The notes under the pieces: generated by a model
What the model was told of the DNA's origin: nothing
Seen by the model: only the letters and a program-made list of their open reading frames with translations
The model's database searches: none
Position numbers and translations under genes: made by a program
Shown: positions 15,952 through 26,146 of the stretch, in pieces
Numbering within the stretch: position 1 is the stretch's first letter
Layout of the letters: the number at the start of each line of letters is the position of its first letter
DNA from: Citricoccus alkalitolerans
GTDB lineage: Bacteria; Actinomycetota; Actinomycetes; Actinomycetales; Micrococcaceae
DNA length: 64,000 nucleotides
Reading direction: 5' to 3'
NCBI RefSeq assembly: GCF_039528175.1
Contig: NZ_BAAALH010000001.1
Location: 62,001 to 126,000, forward strand

Positions 15952-17346
15952 TCACCGCTCCGTCACCTCCAGCCCCCGGCCCTTGGTCTCCGGAGCCATG
16001 AACACCATGAGCGCGCAGGCTGCCACCACGAACGCCGCCGTGACCACGAAGGACCAGGCCAGCCCGATGGCCGGCACCATCCACGCCACGAATACCAGTG
16101 GGCCCACGCCGGCGGCGATGCGGGAGACGGCTGAGGCCCAGCCGAAGCCGGACCCCCGCAACTCCGTGGGATACATCTCGGACACGTAGGTGTAGAGCAC
16201 CGGGATCGCGACCTGCACCACGAAGCCGAACGCGAGCACCAGGGGGAGCACCGCCGTCGGGACGTCCAGGAGGGCGGCCAGCACGACCAGCAGGAGCGAG
16301 GACACCACGGCCGTGAGCGCCAGCAGCCACTTGCGTCCGGTCTTCTCCACGAGCCAGGCGGCCACCACCACGCCCAGGAGCCCGACGGCGGCCATGGCGC
16401 CGGTCATGATGAAGGCGCGGGACTGCTCGTACCCGGCCTCGATCAAGAAGGTGGGCAGCCACTGCAGGGCGATGTAGTAGACGAGCATGAGGGTGAAGAA
16501 CAGGGCCCACGCGACCGTGGTGATGCGCCACGAGTACCGCCATAACTGAGCCAGCTGCTGGCCCATCGAGGCGAAGGTCAGCCGCCGCGGCTCCGGGACG
16601 GGCGGCAATACGTACGCCCGCTCCTCGGCACCGGTGCGGCGCACCATCTCGTCGATCACGGCGCGCGCCTCCTTCTCCCGGCCCTGCTGGATCAGGAACA
16701 ACGGGGATTCCGGCACGTGCAGGCGCACGAAGAACACCAAGAGGGCGGGCAGGACCATCGCCAGCATCGGCAGCCGCCAGTCGCCCCACTGGGCCACCAT
16801 CCAGGCAGAGAGGAAGCCGCAGGCGGCGGCCCCGATGGGCCACCAGCCGTCCATGGCGGTGAGCACGGTGCCCCGTTGCTTCCGTGGGGTGAACTCGCCC
16901 ACCAGGGCGTAGTCCACCGGGATGCAGCCGCCGAGCCCGAAGCCGGCCAGGAAGCGGAACAGCACGAACCAGCCGATGTCCCCGGTCAGGGCGCCCGCCA
17001 GGGTGAAGAATGAGAACATCAGCAGGGTGGCCGTGAAGGCCTTCTTGCGGCCGATCCTGTCCGCCACCGTGCCCCAGACGAAGGCGCCCAGGGCCATACC
17101 GATGAGGTTGGCGGTCCCGATCCAGGCCGCTTGGCCGGCGGACAGCCCCCATTCCTCCCGCAGCAGGGGGATGAGCACGCCGTTGAGGGAGACATCCCAG
17201 GCATCGAACATGAAGCCGAGGCCGCCGATGATGAAGACCCGCCCCTGGGTATTCCACCGCCAGGGCAGGCTCTGGACGATCTCCTCGCCCGTGGGCAGTG
17301 CCGAGGGCCGTTCGGGGCGGGCATCTGGTCTGGTCTCTGGACTCAC
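15952..17346 (-). CDS. MFS transporter, metabolite:H+ symporter/sugar porter type
   Basis: A 464-residue permease with 12 predicted membrane segments. VWGTVADRIGRKKAFTATL is the loop 2-3 signature, and RFLAGFGLGGCIPVDYALVGEF with the following PRKQRG is the TM4-5 signature of the metabolite:H+ symporter (NiaP-like)/sugar porter group. The long central loop (ESPLFLIQQGREKEARAVIDE) is typical. The frame stays open upstream over the whole antisense of the CYTH-CHAD gene, but family homology starts just after the GTG at 17346. AACAAT (17353-17358) ends 6 bases before that GTG. It faces the AAHS-type permease tail to tail and is divergent from the CYTH-CHAD gene. Substrate unknown. Confidence 0.85.
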   Translation of the reverse strand: MSPETRPDARPERPSALPTGEEIVQSLPWRWNTQGRVFIIGGLGFMFDAWDVSLNGVLIPLLREEWGLSAGQAAWIGTANLIGMALGAFVWGTVADRIGRKKAFTATLLMFSFFTLAGALTGDIGWFVLFRFLAGFGLGGCIPVDYALVGEFTPRKQRGTVLTAMDGWWPIGAAACGFLSAWMVAQWGDWRLPMLAMVLPALLVFFVRLHVPESPLFLIQQGREKEARAVIDEMVRRTGAEERAYVLPPVPEPRRLTFASMGQQLAQLWRYSWRITTVAWALFFTLMLVYYIALQWLPTFLIEAGYEQSRAFIMTGAMAAVGLLGVVVAAWLVEKTGRKWLLALTAVVSSLLLVVLAALLDVPTAVLPLVLAFGFVVQVAIPVLYTYVSEMYPTELRGSGFGWASAVSRIAAGVGPLVFVAWMVPAIGLAWSFVVTAAFVVAACALMVFMAPETKGRGLEVTER

Positions 17347-17385
17347 CCGGCCATTGTTCCACCGTGGCTCTGGGATCATGGATCC

Positions 17386-19017
17386 ATGGGTGAAACAGTG
17401 CAGGTGGAGATCGAACGGAAGTATGACGTGGACGGGCAGGCCTCTCTGCCCCGGCTCAACGGCGTGGGCGGAGTGGCCCAGGTGCGGTACCGCCCGCCCA
17501 TGGCCCTCGAGGCCATCTACTTCGACACGGCCGCCCGGGACCTCTCCGCCAACAACGTCACCCTGCGTCGGCGCACCGGCGGCACGGATGCCGGCTGGCA
17601 TGTGAAGATCGGCAAGGGCGAGCGCCGGCTCGAACTGCACTCCTCGCTCGGCAAGGATGACGCGGCGGACGTCCCCGCCAGCCCGGTCACGGTCTCCGTG
17701 CCCGCCCGCATCCTGGACCTCGTCCAGGTCCACGTTCGTGGCAAGCAGCTCGTGCCGATCGCCCGGCTGAACACCCTGCGCTCCGTGGTGGACCTCCTGG
17801 ACGGTCAGGGCCGCCAGCTGGCCGAGGTCAGCGATGACCAGGTGGCGGCCATGGCCGTGGGCTTCCGCACCGAATCCCGGGTCCAGCACTGGCGCGAATG
17901 GGAGGTCGAGGTGGTCGACGCCGGCCTGATCGCCGCCTCGGCGGGCGGCACGGACGCCTTCCTGGACGCTATCGGGCAGGTCCTCCAGCCGGCCGGGGCA
18001 CGGCCGTCCGCGGTGGGATCCAAGGTGGAGAAGGTGGTCGGCAAGGCCGTGGACCCGCTGGATCCCCGGGCCCCGCTGGTCAGGACCGGCACCCCCGAGG
18101 ACCACGACGGCGGGGCCCCGGCAGTCCATGCGGTCCTGGCCGCCACGGTGCGCACCCAGGTGAAGGTCCTCAAGGGCTGGGATCCACTGGTCCGCCGCGA
18201 CGTGGAGGATTCCGTGCATCAGTACCGGGTGGCCTGCCGTACCCTGCGGTCCCTGCTCCAGACCTACGCCCCGCTCCTGGAGGCGGACGCCACCGGCGCC
18301 GTCATCAGGGATTTGAAGAAACTCGGCAAGCTCTTGTCCGTGGCCCGTGACGCCGAGGTGGTGCGGGATCAGGTCCGGGAGAAGGTCGCCGCGCTGCCCG
18401 GCGGCCCTCAGGGGGCGATCGCCGGGACGATCCCGGGCAAGACCGTCCGGCGACTGCACGAAGCGAAGGCCCAAGCCTACGAGGCGGCGCATGCCCGGCA
18501 GGTCAAGCGCATGCGCACCGGCTGGTACTTCGAGGTCCTGGACCGGCTCGACGCCTTCGCGCTCACCCTGCCCTTGAACCCGGGGTTGCCCGAAGGGGAC
18601 ACCGCTGCCGCCGCCATGGTGCCGCTGGCCACGAACCAGGTGGATGCTGTGCTGGCGCTCGCCGCCGCCGTCGGGGGCGAACAGGATCAGGCCCGGCGGC
18701 TCGACCACATGCACGAGGTGCGCAAGGAGGCCAAGCGGCTGCGCTACGCCGTCAAGGCGGTCCAGGACGCCGCCGGCCTGGATTTCGGAGACGAACTCGT
18801 GGCCCGGATGAAGACCGCCAAGAAGCTCCAGGAGGCACTCGGTGACCACCGGGACTCGGTGATGTTCCAGGAGCATGTGCTGGCAACCTCGAAGGTCGCG
18901 GCCCGGAAAGATGAGGACACCTTCGGCTACGGGGTGCTGTTCGCGGCCGAGTTCGCCCTGCAGGCCCGCACCGAGGCCGCGGCCGAGCGCCTGGTGGCGA
19001 AGCTGGCGGCGCACTGA
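17386..19017 (+). CDS. CYTH and CHAD domain-containing protein
   Basis: A 543-residue two-domain protein. The N-terminal CYTH (triphosphate tunnel) domain begins with the EXEXK motif in QVEIERKYDV and has the basic strand WHVKIGKGERRLELH for triphosphate binding. From about residue 245 a CHAD helical domain follows, with the conserved basic/histidine stretches VHQYRVACRTLRSLLQTY and HEVRKEAKRLRYAVKAV. CYTH proteins hydrolyse tripolyphosphate or nucleoside triphosphates with Mg2+, and CHAD domains bind polyphosphate granules, so a polyphosphate or triphosphate role is likely. The start ATG at 17386 lacks a ribosome site; GATCAT ends 6 bases before it. It is divergent from the MFS gene and followed by purH after 88 bases. 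Confidence 0.87.
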   Translation: MGETVQVEIERKYDVDGQASLPRLNGVGGVAQVRYRPPMALEAIYFDTAARDLSANNVTLRRRTGGTDAGWHVKIGKGERRLELHSSLGKDDAADVPASPVTVSVPARILDLVQVHVRGKQLVPIARLNTLRSVVDLLDGQGRQLAEVSDDQVAAMAVGFRTESRVQHWREWEVEVVDAGLIAASAGGTDAFLDAIGQVLQPAGARPSAVGSKVEKVVGKAVDPLDPRAPLVRTGTPEDHDGGAPAVHAVLAATVRTQVKVLKGWDPLVRRDVEDSVHQYRVACRTLRSLLQTYAPLLEADATGAVIRDLKKLGKLLSVARDAEVVRDQVREKVAALPGGPQGAIAGTIPGKTVRRLHEAKAQAYEAAHARQVKRMRTGWYFEVLDRLDAFALTLPLNPGLPEGDTAAAAMVPLATNQVDAVLALAAAVGGEQDQARRLDHMHEVRKEAKRLRYAVKAVQDAAGLDFGDELVARMKTAKKLQEALGDHRDSVMFQEHVLATSKVAARKDEDTFGYGVLFAAEFALQARTEAAAERLVAKLAAH

Positions 19018-19105
19018 CCGTCATCCCCGACCGGTCGGGCCGGCGCGGCTCTACACTGGACGCGCACGACCGCACGTACTGCCGACCAGCCACAGGAGCA
19101 CACCC

Positions 19106-20797
19106 GTGACCATCCAGCTCGACCGTGTCCCGCTCAAGCGGGCCCTGATCTCCGTCTACGACAAGACCGGGCTGGAGGAGCTGGCCGCCGGGCTGCACGC
19201 CGCCGGCGTCCAGATCGTCTCCACGGGTTCCACGGCTCAGCGGATCGCGGGCGCAGGCGTGCCCGTCACCGAGGTGTCCGAGGTGACCGGTTTCCAGGAG
19301 TGCCTGGACGGCCGCGTCAAGACCCTCCACCCGATGGTCCACGCGGGCATCCTCGCCGACCGTCGCCGCGAGGACCACGTGGCCCAGCTCGCACAGATGG
19401 ACGTCCAGCCTTTTGACCTGGTCGTGGTGAACCTGTACCCCTTCGTGGACACGGTCCGCTCCGGTGCCGGCCAGGACGAGGTCGTCGAGCAGATCGACAT
19501 CGGCGGACCCTCCATGGTGCGGGCCGCGGCCAAGAACCACCCGTCTGTGGCCGTCGTCGTGGACCCGGCGAAGTACGGTGACGTGGTCTCCGCCGCCCAG
19601 CAGGGCGGCTTCGACCTCCCGGCCCGGCGCCGGCTCGCGGCTCTGGCGTTCGCGCACACCGCCGCGTATGACAACGCGGTGGCGGCCTGGACGGCGGCCC
19701 AGTTCGAGGCTGACGAGGACACCGCTGAGGCCAGCCTCTTCCCGCCCTACGCCGGGGTGACCCTGCAGCGGGCACAGACCCTGCGCTATGGCGAGAACCC
19801 TCATCAGCAGGCCGCTCTCTACGTCGAGGACGGGGCCACTCCGGGCATCGCCCAGGCTGAGCTGCTGCACGGCAAGGCCATGAGCTACAACAACTACGCG
19901 GACGCGGACGCGGCCCTCCGGGCGGCCTACGACTTCAACCAGGCGGCCGTGGCGATCGTCAAGCACGCCAATCCCTGCGGCGTCGGCGTCGCCGTCGAGT
20001 CCGGGGACGATCCGATCGCCGAAGCCCACCGCAAGGCCCACGAATGCGACCCGGTCTCCGCCTTCGGTGGCGTGATCGCCGCCAACCGCGAGGTCACCGC
20101 CGGCATGGCGAACACCGTCCAGGGCATCTTCACCGAGGTCGTCATCGCGCCGTCCTTCTCCGCCGAGGCCCTGGAAATCCTCTCGGCGAAGAAGAACATC
20201 CGCCTGCTGCGCCTGCCGGAGGGCTTCGCCCGGGACTCCGTGGAGTACAAGCAGGTCTCGGGCGGCATGCTGTTGCAGGCCCGTGACGCGGTGGATGCCG
20301 CCGGTGACGATCCCGAGACCTGGACCCTGGCGGCCGGCCCGGCCGCCGATCCGGAGACCCTGGCAGACCTCGCCTTCGCGTGGCGCGCTGTGCGCGCGCC
20401 GAAGTCCAACGCCGTGCTGCTGGCCAGCGGCGGGGCGACGGTCGGCATCGGCATGGGCCAGGTCAACCGCCTGGACTCGTGTCGTCTCGCCGTGGAGCGG
20501 GCGAACACCCTGGGGGCGGCCTCCACGGGCGCCCAGGAGACCGCCACCGAGATCACGACGGCGGGTGGTGCGGAGAACGTGAGCGGCACCGGCGCACCGG
20601 AGCGGGCCCGTGGAGCCGTGGCGGCCTCTGACGCCTTCTTCCCGTTCGCCGACGGCCTGCAGATCCTCATCGACGCCGGCGTGCGCGCCGTCGTGCAGCC
20701 GGGTGGCTCCGTCCGGGACGAGGACGTCATCGCTGCGGCCGAGGCCGCCGGCGTCACCATGTACTTCACCGGTGCCCGCCACTTCTTCCATGGTTGA
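19106..20797 (+). CDS. purH: Bifunctional AICAR transformylase/IMP cyclohydrolase
   Basis: A 563-residue enzyme for the last two steps of IMP synthesis. The N-terminal MGS-like cyclohydrolase domain has ALISVYDKTGLEELAAGLHA and the STGSTAQRIAGAGV stretch. The C-terminal transformylase uses 10-formyl-THF; it has LRYGENPHQQAALY, the catalytic Lys-His pair in IVKHANPCG, and ASDAFFPFADG. Between NTLGAAS and RGAVAASDAFFPF lies an insertion of about 30 residues, rich in Thr, Ala, Glu and Gly, not present in the compact family core. The true start is the GTG at 19106, with AGGAG 7 bases upstream. TACACT at 19052-19057 is a possible -10. It adjoins mgtE after 9 bases. Confidence 0.95.
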   Translation: MTIQLDRVPLKRALISVYDKTGLEELAAGLHAAGVQIVSTGSTAQRIAGAGVPVTEVSEVTGFQECLDGRVKTLHPMVHAGILADRRREDHVAQLAQMDVQPFDLVVVNLYPFVDTVRSGAGQDEVVEQIDIGGPSMVRAAAKNHPSVAVVVDPAKYGDVVSAAQQGGFDLPARRRLAALAFAHTAAYDNAVAAWTAAQFEADEDTAEASLFPPYAGVTLQRAQTLRYGENPHQQAALYVEDGATPGIAQAELLHGKAMSYNNYADADAALRAAYDFNQAAVAIVKHANPCGVGVAVESGDDPIAEAHRKAHECDPVSAFGGVIAANREVTAGMANTVQGIFTEVVIAPSFSAEALEILSAKKNIRLLRLPEGFARDSVEYKQVSGGMLLQARDAVDAAGDDPETWTLAAGPAADPETLADLAFAWRAVRAPKSNAVLLASGGATVGIGMGQVNRLDSCRLAVERANTLGAASTGAQETATEITTAGGAENVSGTGAPERARGAVAASDAFFPFADGLQILIDAGVRAVVQPGGSVRDEDVIAAAEAAGVTMYFTGARHFFHG

Positions 20798-20806
20798 GCC
20801 GGTGAG

Positions 20807-22171
20807 ATGATGACGCCGAAGGGTCAGCCTGGTCCGGAGACACGGATCAGCGGCGACCTGCGCCAAGGTGACGTCGAGGCCGCCACGGACAGGTTGCGGC
20901 AGATGCCCCCGGCCCAGGTGCGGCGTGTCCTCGGCCGCTCCGGGCCCGGGGACGTTGCGGTGATCTTCCGGCTCCTGGAGAAGGATGTCGCCGTGGAGGT
21001 CTTTGCCTCCCTCGAACCACGTCAGCAGTCTCAGCTCATCAGAGCTATGCAGGACGAGGACGTCCAGGTCATGTTTGCGCATCTGCAGGCCACTGGTCAG
21101 GCACGGCTACTCGATGAGGTTCCCGCCGAGGTGGCCCAACGGCTTCTCGGCACCCTCAACAGCGGGCAACGTGAGGACGCGGGCAGGGTTCTGGGATATC
21201 CGCCCGGATCCGTCGGCCGCAGGATGGGCCCCGTCCTCATCGAGATGCGTCCTGGCATGACTGCCGGCGAGGCATTGCAGTCTCTCCGCGAATCCGCTGT
21301 GCCCGAGCAGCGGCTGCGCCGCCTGGTGAGCCTGCCGGTGGTCGGCAGGGCGCACCGGCTGTTGGGGATGGTGGAGTTGACAGTCCTGGTCAGTGCCCCC
21401 GAGCAGGCACGCGTCGCCGATCTGATGACCACGGACGTCGACTCCGTCATGGCGACAGACGATGATGAGACTGCGGCCCGCAGGCTCGCCGCTGAGGACC
21501 TGCTGGCACTGCCCGTGATCGACGTGGCCTCGAGGCTCGTCGGCGTCCTCACCCTGGCGGACGCGAGCCGGATCCTGGCTGAGGAGGAGACGGAGGACGC
21601 CGCCCGGTCGGGTGGATCGGAACCGTTGGCCCAGCCCTATCTGAGTACGTCCGTCGGCCGGCTGGTCCGTTCGCGGATGGTCTGGCTCCTGGTCCTGGCC
21701 GTGGGTGCGGCCCTGACCGTGCAGGTGCTGGAGGTCTTCGAGTCGACGCTCGAGGAGATGGTGGTCCTCTCCGTTTTCGTCCCCCTGCTCATCGGCACCG
21801 GGGGCAATACCGGTAACCAGGCTGCGACCACCGTCACGCGTGCCCTGGCCCTGGGAGACGTCCGGCCCGGAGACTCACTGCGGGTGGTGTGCCGAGAGTT
21901 CGCGGTGGGACTGGGCCTGGGCGCCATGCTGGGCACCATCGGTCTGGTGGTCGCCGGCCTCGTGTATGCCTGGCCCATCGGGGTCGTCATCGGGCTGACG
22001 CTGCTGTCCATCTGCACGTTGGCCGCCTCAGTGGGATCGCTGATGCCGATCATCGCGCGGCAGATCGGGGTGGACCCGGCCGTCTTCTCCAATCCGTTCA
22101 TCTCCACGGTGGTGGATGCCCTGGGTCTGATCGTCTACTTCCTGATCGCCCGGTCCGTCCTGGGGATCTGA
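20807..22171 (+). CDS. mgtE: Magnesium transporter MgtE
   Basis: A 454-residue Mg2+ channel/transporter. An N-terminal MgtE_N helical superhelix domain (about residues 15-130, with DVAVIFRLLEKDVAVEVFASL) is followed by tandem CBS domains (about 135-260). Five membrane helices follow, and TM5 carries the conserved GTGGNTGNQAATTVTRALALGD motif region (seen as GGNTGNQAAT). The family is gated by cytosolic Mg2+ bound between the N and CBS domains. Two ATG codons lie in tandem at 20807 and 20810, preceded by GGTGAG. The gap to purH is only 9 bases, so the two are probably co-transcribed; Mg2+ is a cofactor need of purine enzymes, but a functional link is inference. Confidence 0.93.
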   Translation: MMTPKGQPGPETRISGDLRQGDVEAATDRLRQMPPAQVRRVLGRSGPGDVAVIFRLLEKDVAVEVFASLEPRQQSQLIRAMQDEDVQVMFAHLQATGQARLLDEVPAEVAQRLLGTLNSGQREDAGRVLGYPPGSVGRRMGPVLIEMRPGMTAGEALQSLRESAVPEQRLRRLVSLPVVGRAHRLLGMVELTVLVSAPEQARVADLMTTDVDSVMATDDDETAARRLAAEDLLALPVIDVASRLVGVLTLADASRILAEEETEDAARSGGSEPLAQPYLSTSVGRLVRSRMVWLLVLAVGAALTVQVLEVFESTLEEMVVLSVFVPLLIGTGGNTGNQAATTVTRALALGDVRPGDSLRVVCREFAVGLGLGAMLGTIGLVVAGLVYAWPIGVVIGLTLLSICTLAASVGSLMPIIARQIGVDPAVFSNPFISTVVDALGLIVYFLIARSVLGI

Positions 22172-22291
22172 GCGGGACCCGGTCACGATGGGAGTCGGGG
22201 CTGGCACCTCCGGTAGATTGGGGGCCGATTCACCCATCACGACGACTCGGGCCGTGCCCACCGGCGCGCCCTGCGAGGAGACCCACGCTTC

Positions 22292-24523
<2,232 letters not shown>

Positions 24524-24553
24524 CCCGTCGCAGCCGGGCAGGCGACGGGACCG

Positions 24554-26068
24554 TCACCTGCCCGGCGGCCGCGGCGGCAAGTCTTCATCCCGGCCGATCA
24601 GGACGTCCCCGACCGGGGCCCCCCGCTTCCGGTTGCTGGCCCTGTTGAGGAAGTACGTGAGCACCCACAGCACGATCCCGAGGACCATCAGCCCACCGGC
24701 GATCTGGTAGACGATGGGATCCCGCTCCACCCAGGGCCCCGCCAGGAACAGGGAGAAGAGTCCCGCGAGGTAGGGCAGCACGGTGGGGGAGTTGAAGGCT
24801 CTCTTCGAAGACGGGCCCGAGTCCGGGTCCACGCCCCTCCGGCGCCGCAGCACGATGCAGGCCACGTTCACCACGGTGAAGACGCAGAGCAGCAACAGGG
24901 CGGTGGTGCTGGAGAGGTTGGTGACGATGTTGCTCTCGGGGTCACTGGTGACGTACCAGATGAGGAACAGGGCCAGGACGGTGGTGAAGATGATCGCGAC
25001 CCAGGGAGTGCGGCGGACGCGCAGCACTTTGCCCAGTGGCCGCGGCAACACGTTCTGCTTGGCCATGCCGTAGACCAGCCGGCTGGCCATCAGCATGTTG
25101 ATCAGGGCGGTGTTGGCCACGGCGAACACCGCCAGGAAGGGGAAGACCCGGTCCACAGGGAAATCAGGGGAACCCTGCTTCACCACTTCGAGCAGAGCCT
25201 CTCCCTCGGCCTCACCGATCCTGGACAGCTCGGTGGGTGAGAGCACGGCCACGGCGGAGATGGCCACCAGCATGTAGAAGAGCACCGCGATGCCCAGGCC
25301 GGTCAACATGGTCCGTGGGAAGATGCGGACGGGGTCCTTGGTCTCCTCGACCATGTTCACGGAGTCCTCGAAGCCCACCATGGCGAAGAACGCGATGGAG
25401 GTGGCTGCCGTGACGGCGAGGAAGAGCCCCTTGTCGTTGTTGTCCTGGAACACGAAGATCTGGCCCAGGTCCGAGCCGCCCTGGGCCATGGCGAAGAAGC
25501 CCACTCCGATCACGATGCACAGGGCCGTCATCTCCACCAGTGTCAGGACGACGTTGAACTTGATGCTCTCGCCCACCCCGCGCAGGTTGATCAACGCCAG
25601 CAGCACCATGAAGCCCAGGGCCACGCCCATCACCGCGCCGGGATTGGCCTCGCCCATCCAGCCGTTGACCTCCAGTCCACCGAAGAAGTTCTGCGCGAGC
25701 ACGTTGGCCGAGGTGGATGCGCTGGTGATGCCGGAGCACACCACGGCGAAGGCCACCAGGAACGTGACGAAGTGGATGCCGAAGGCCTTGTGCGTGTAGA
25801 GCGCGGCCCCGGCCGCCTGTGGATAGTGGGTGACCAACTCCAGGTAGGAGAAGGCGGTCATCGTGGCTACGGCGAAGGCCAGCAGGAAGGGCAGCCACAG
25901 GATGCCGCCGACCATCCCGGCCATCTCACCGGTGACCGCGTAGATCCCGGCCCCCAGCACGTCGCCCACGATGAACAGCAGCAACAGTTTGGGGCCGAGG
26001 ACCCGTTTGAGTTCGCCTTCGCCCGACTCAGGAGGGGCGCTGGGGACGTCCGGCGTGGTGGTGCTCAT
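24554..26068 (-). CDS. APC family amino acid permease
   Basis: A 504-residue permease with about 12-14 membrane segments of the amino acid-polyamine-organocation superfamily. TM1 has the family's broken-helix motif FIVGDVLGAGIY, and TM6 carries the FFAMVGFEDSVNMVEETKDP stretch typical of the AdiC/cationic amino acid group. The start at ATG 26068 has GGAGG 5 bases before it; the ATG 21 bases upstream has none. A possible promoter (TTGACC, 18 bases, CACACT) lies in the 78-base gap behind the glutaminase-STAS-cNMP gene, which is read in the same direction. The pairing suggests amino acid uptake or glutamine/glutamate exchange, comparable to glutaminase-antiporter acid resistance pairs; that is inference. 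Confidence 0.88.
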   Translation of the reverse strand: MSTTTPDVPSAPPESGEGELKRVLGPKLLLLFIVGDVLGAGIYAVTGEMAGMVGGILWLPFLLAFAVATMTAFSYLELVTHYPQAAGAALYTHKAFGIHFVTFLVAFAVVCSGITSASTSANVLAQNFFGGLEVNGWMGEANPGAVMGVALGFMVLLALINLRGVGESIKFNVVLTLVEMTALCIVIGVGFFAMAQGGSDLGQIFVFQDNNDKGLFLAVTAATSIAFFAMVGFEDSVNMVEETKDPVRIFPRTMLTGLGIAVLFYMLVAISAVAVLSPTELSRIGEAEGEALLEVVKQGSPDFPVDRVFPFLAVFAVANTALINMLMASRLVYGMAKQNVLPRPLGKVLRVRRTPWVAIIFTTVLALFLIWYVTSDPESNIVTNLSSTTALLLLCVFTVVNVACIVLRRRRGVDPDSGPSSKRAFNSPTVLPYLAGLFSLFLAGPWVERDPIVYQIAGGLMVLGIVLWVLTYFLNRASNRKRGAPVGDVLIGRDEDLPPRPPGR

Positions 26069-26108
26069 GGCTGCCTCCGACATCTGCACAGGTCACACAG
26101 GTGTTCGC

Positions 26109-26138
26109 AGTGTGGCCCGCCCAGGAAGCGACGGTCAA
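26109..26138 (-). promoter_or_regulatory. Putative promoter of the amino acid permease gene
   Basis: On the minus strand TTGACC (26133-26138) and CACACT (26109-26114) are separated by 18 bases, a fair sigma-A promoter, about 40 bases before the permease ATG. The leader after it holds a short direct repeat of ACCTGTG (two copies, 2 bases apart), which could be an operator. Confidence 0.45.
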
Positions 26139-26146
26139 TGACTCGG

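Noticed and set aside
17347..19014. N-terminal extension of the minus-strand MFS frame over the whole CYTH-CHAD gene, giving a 1020-residue protein
   Set aside because: The extension is antisense to a clear CYTH-CHAD gene and has no MFS similarity; the family starts just after GTG 17346, which also has a suitable -10 box.
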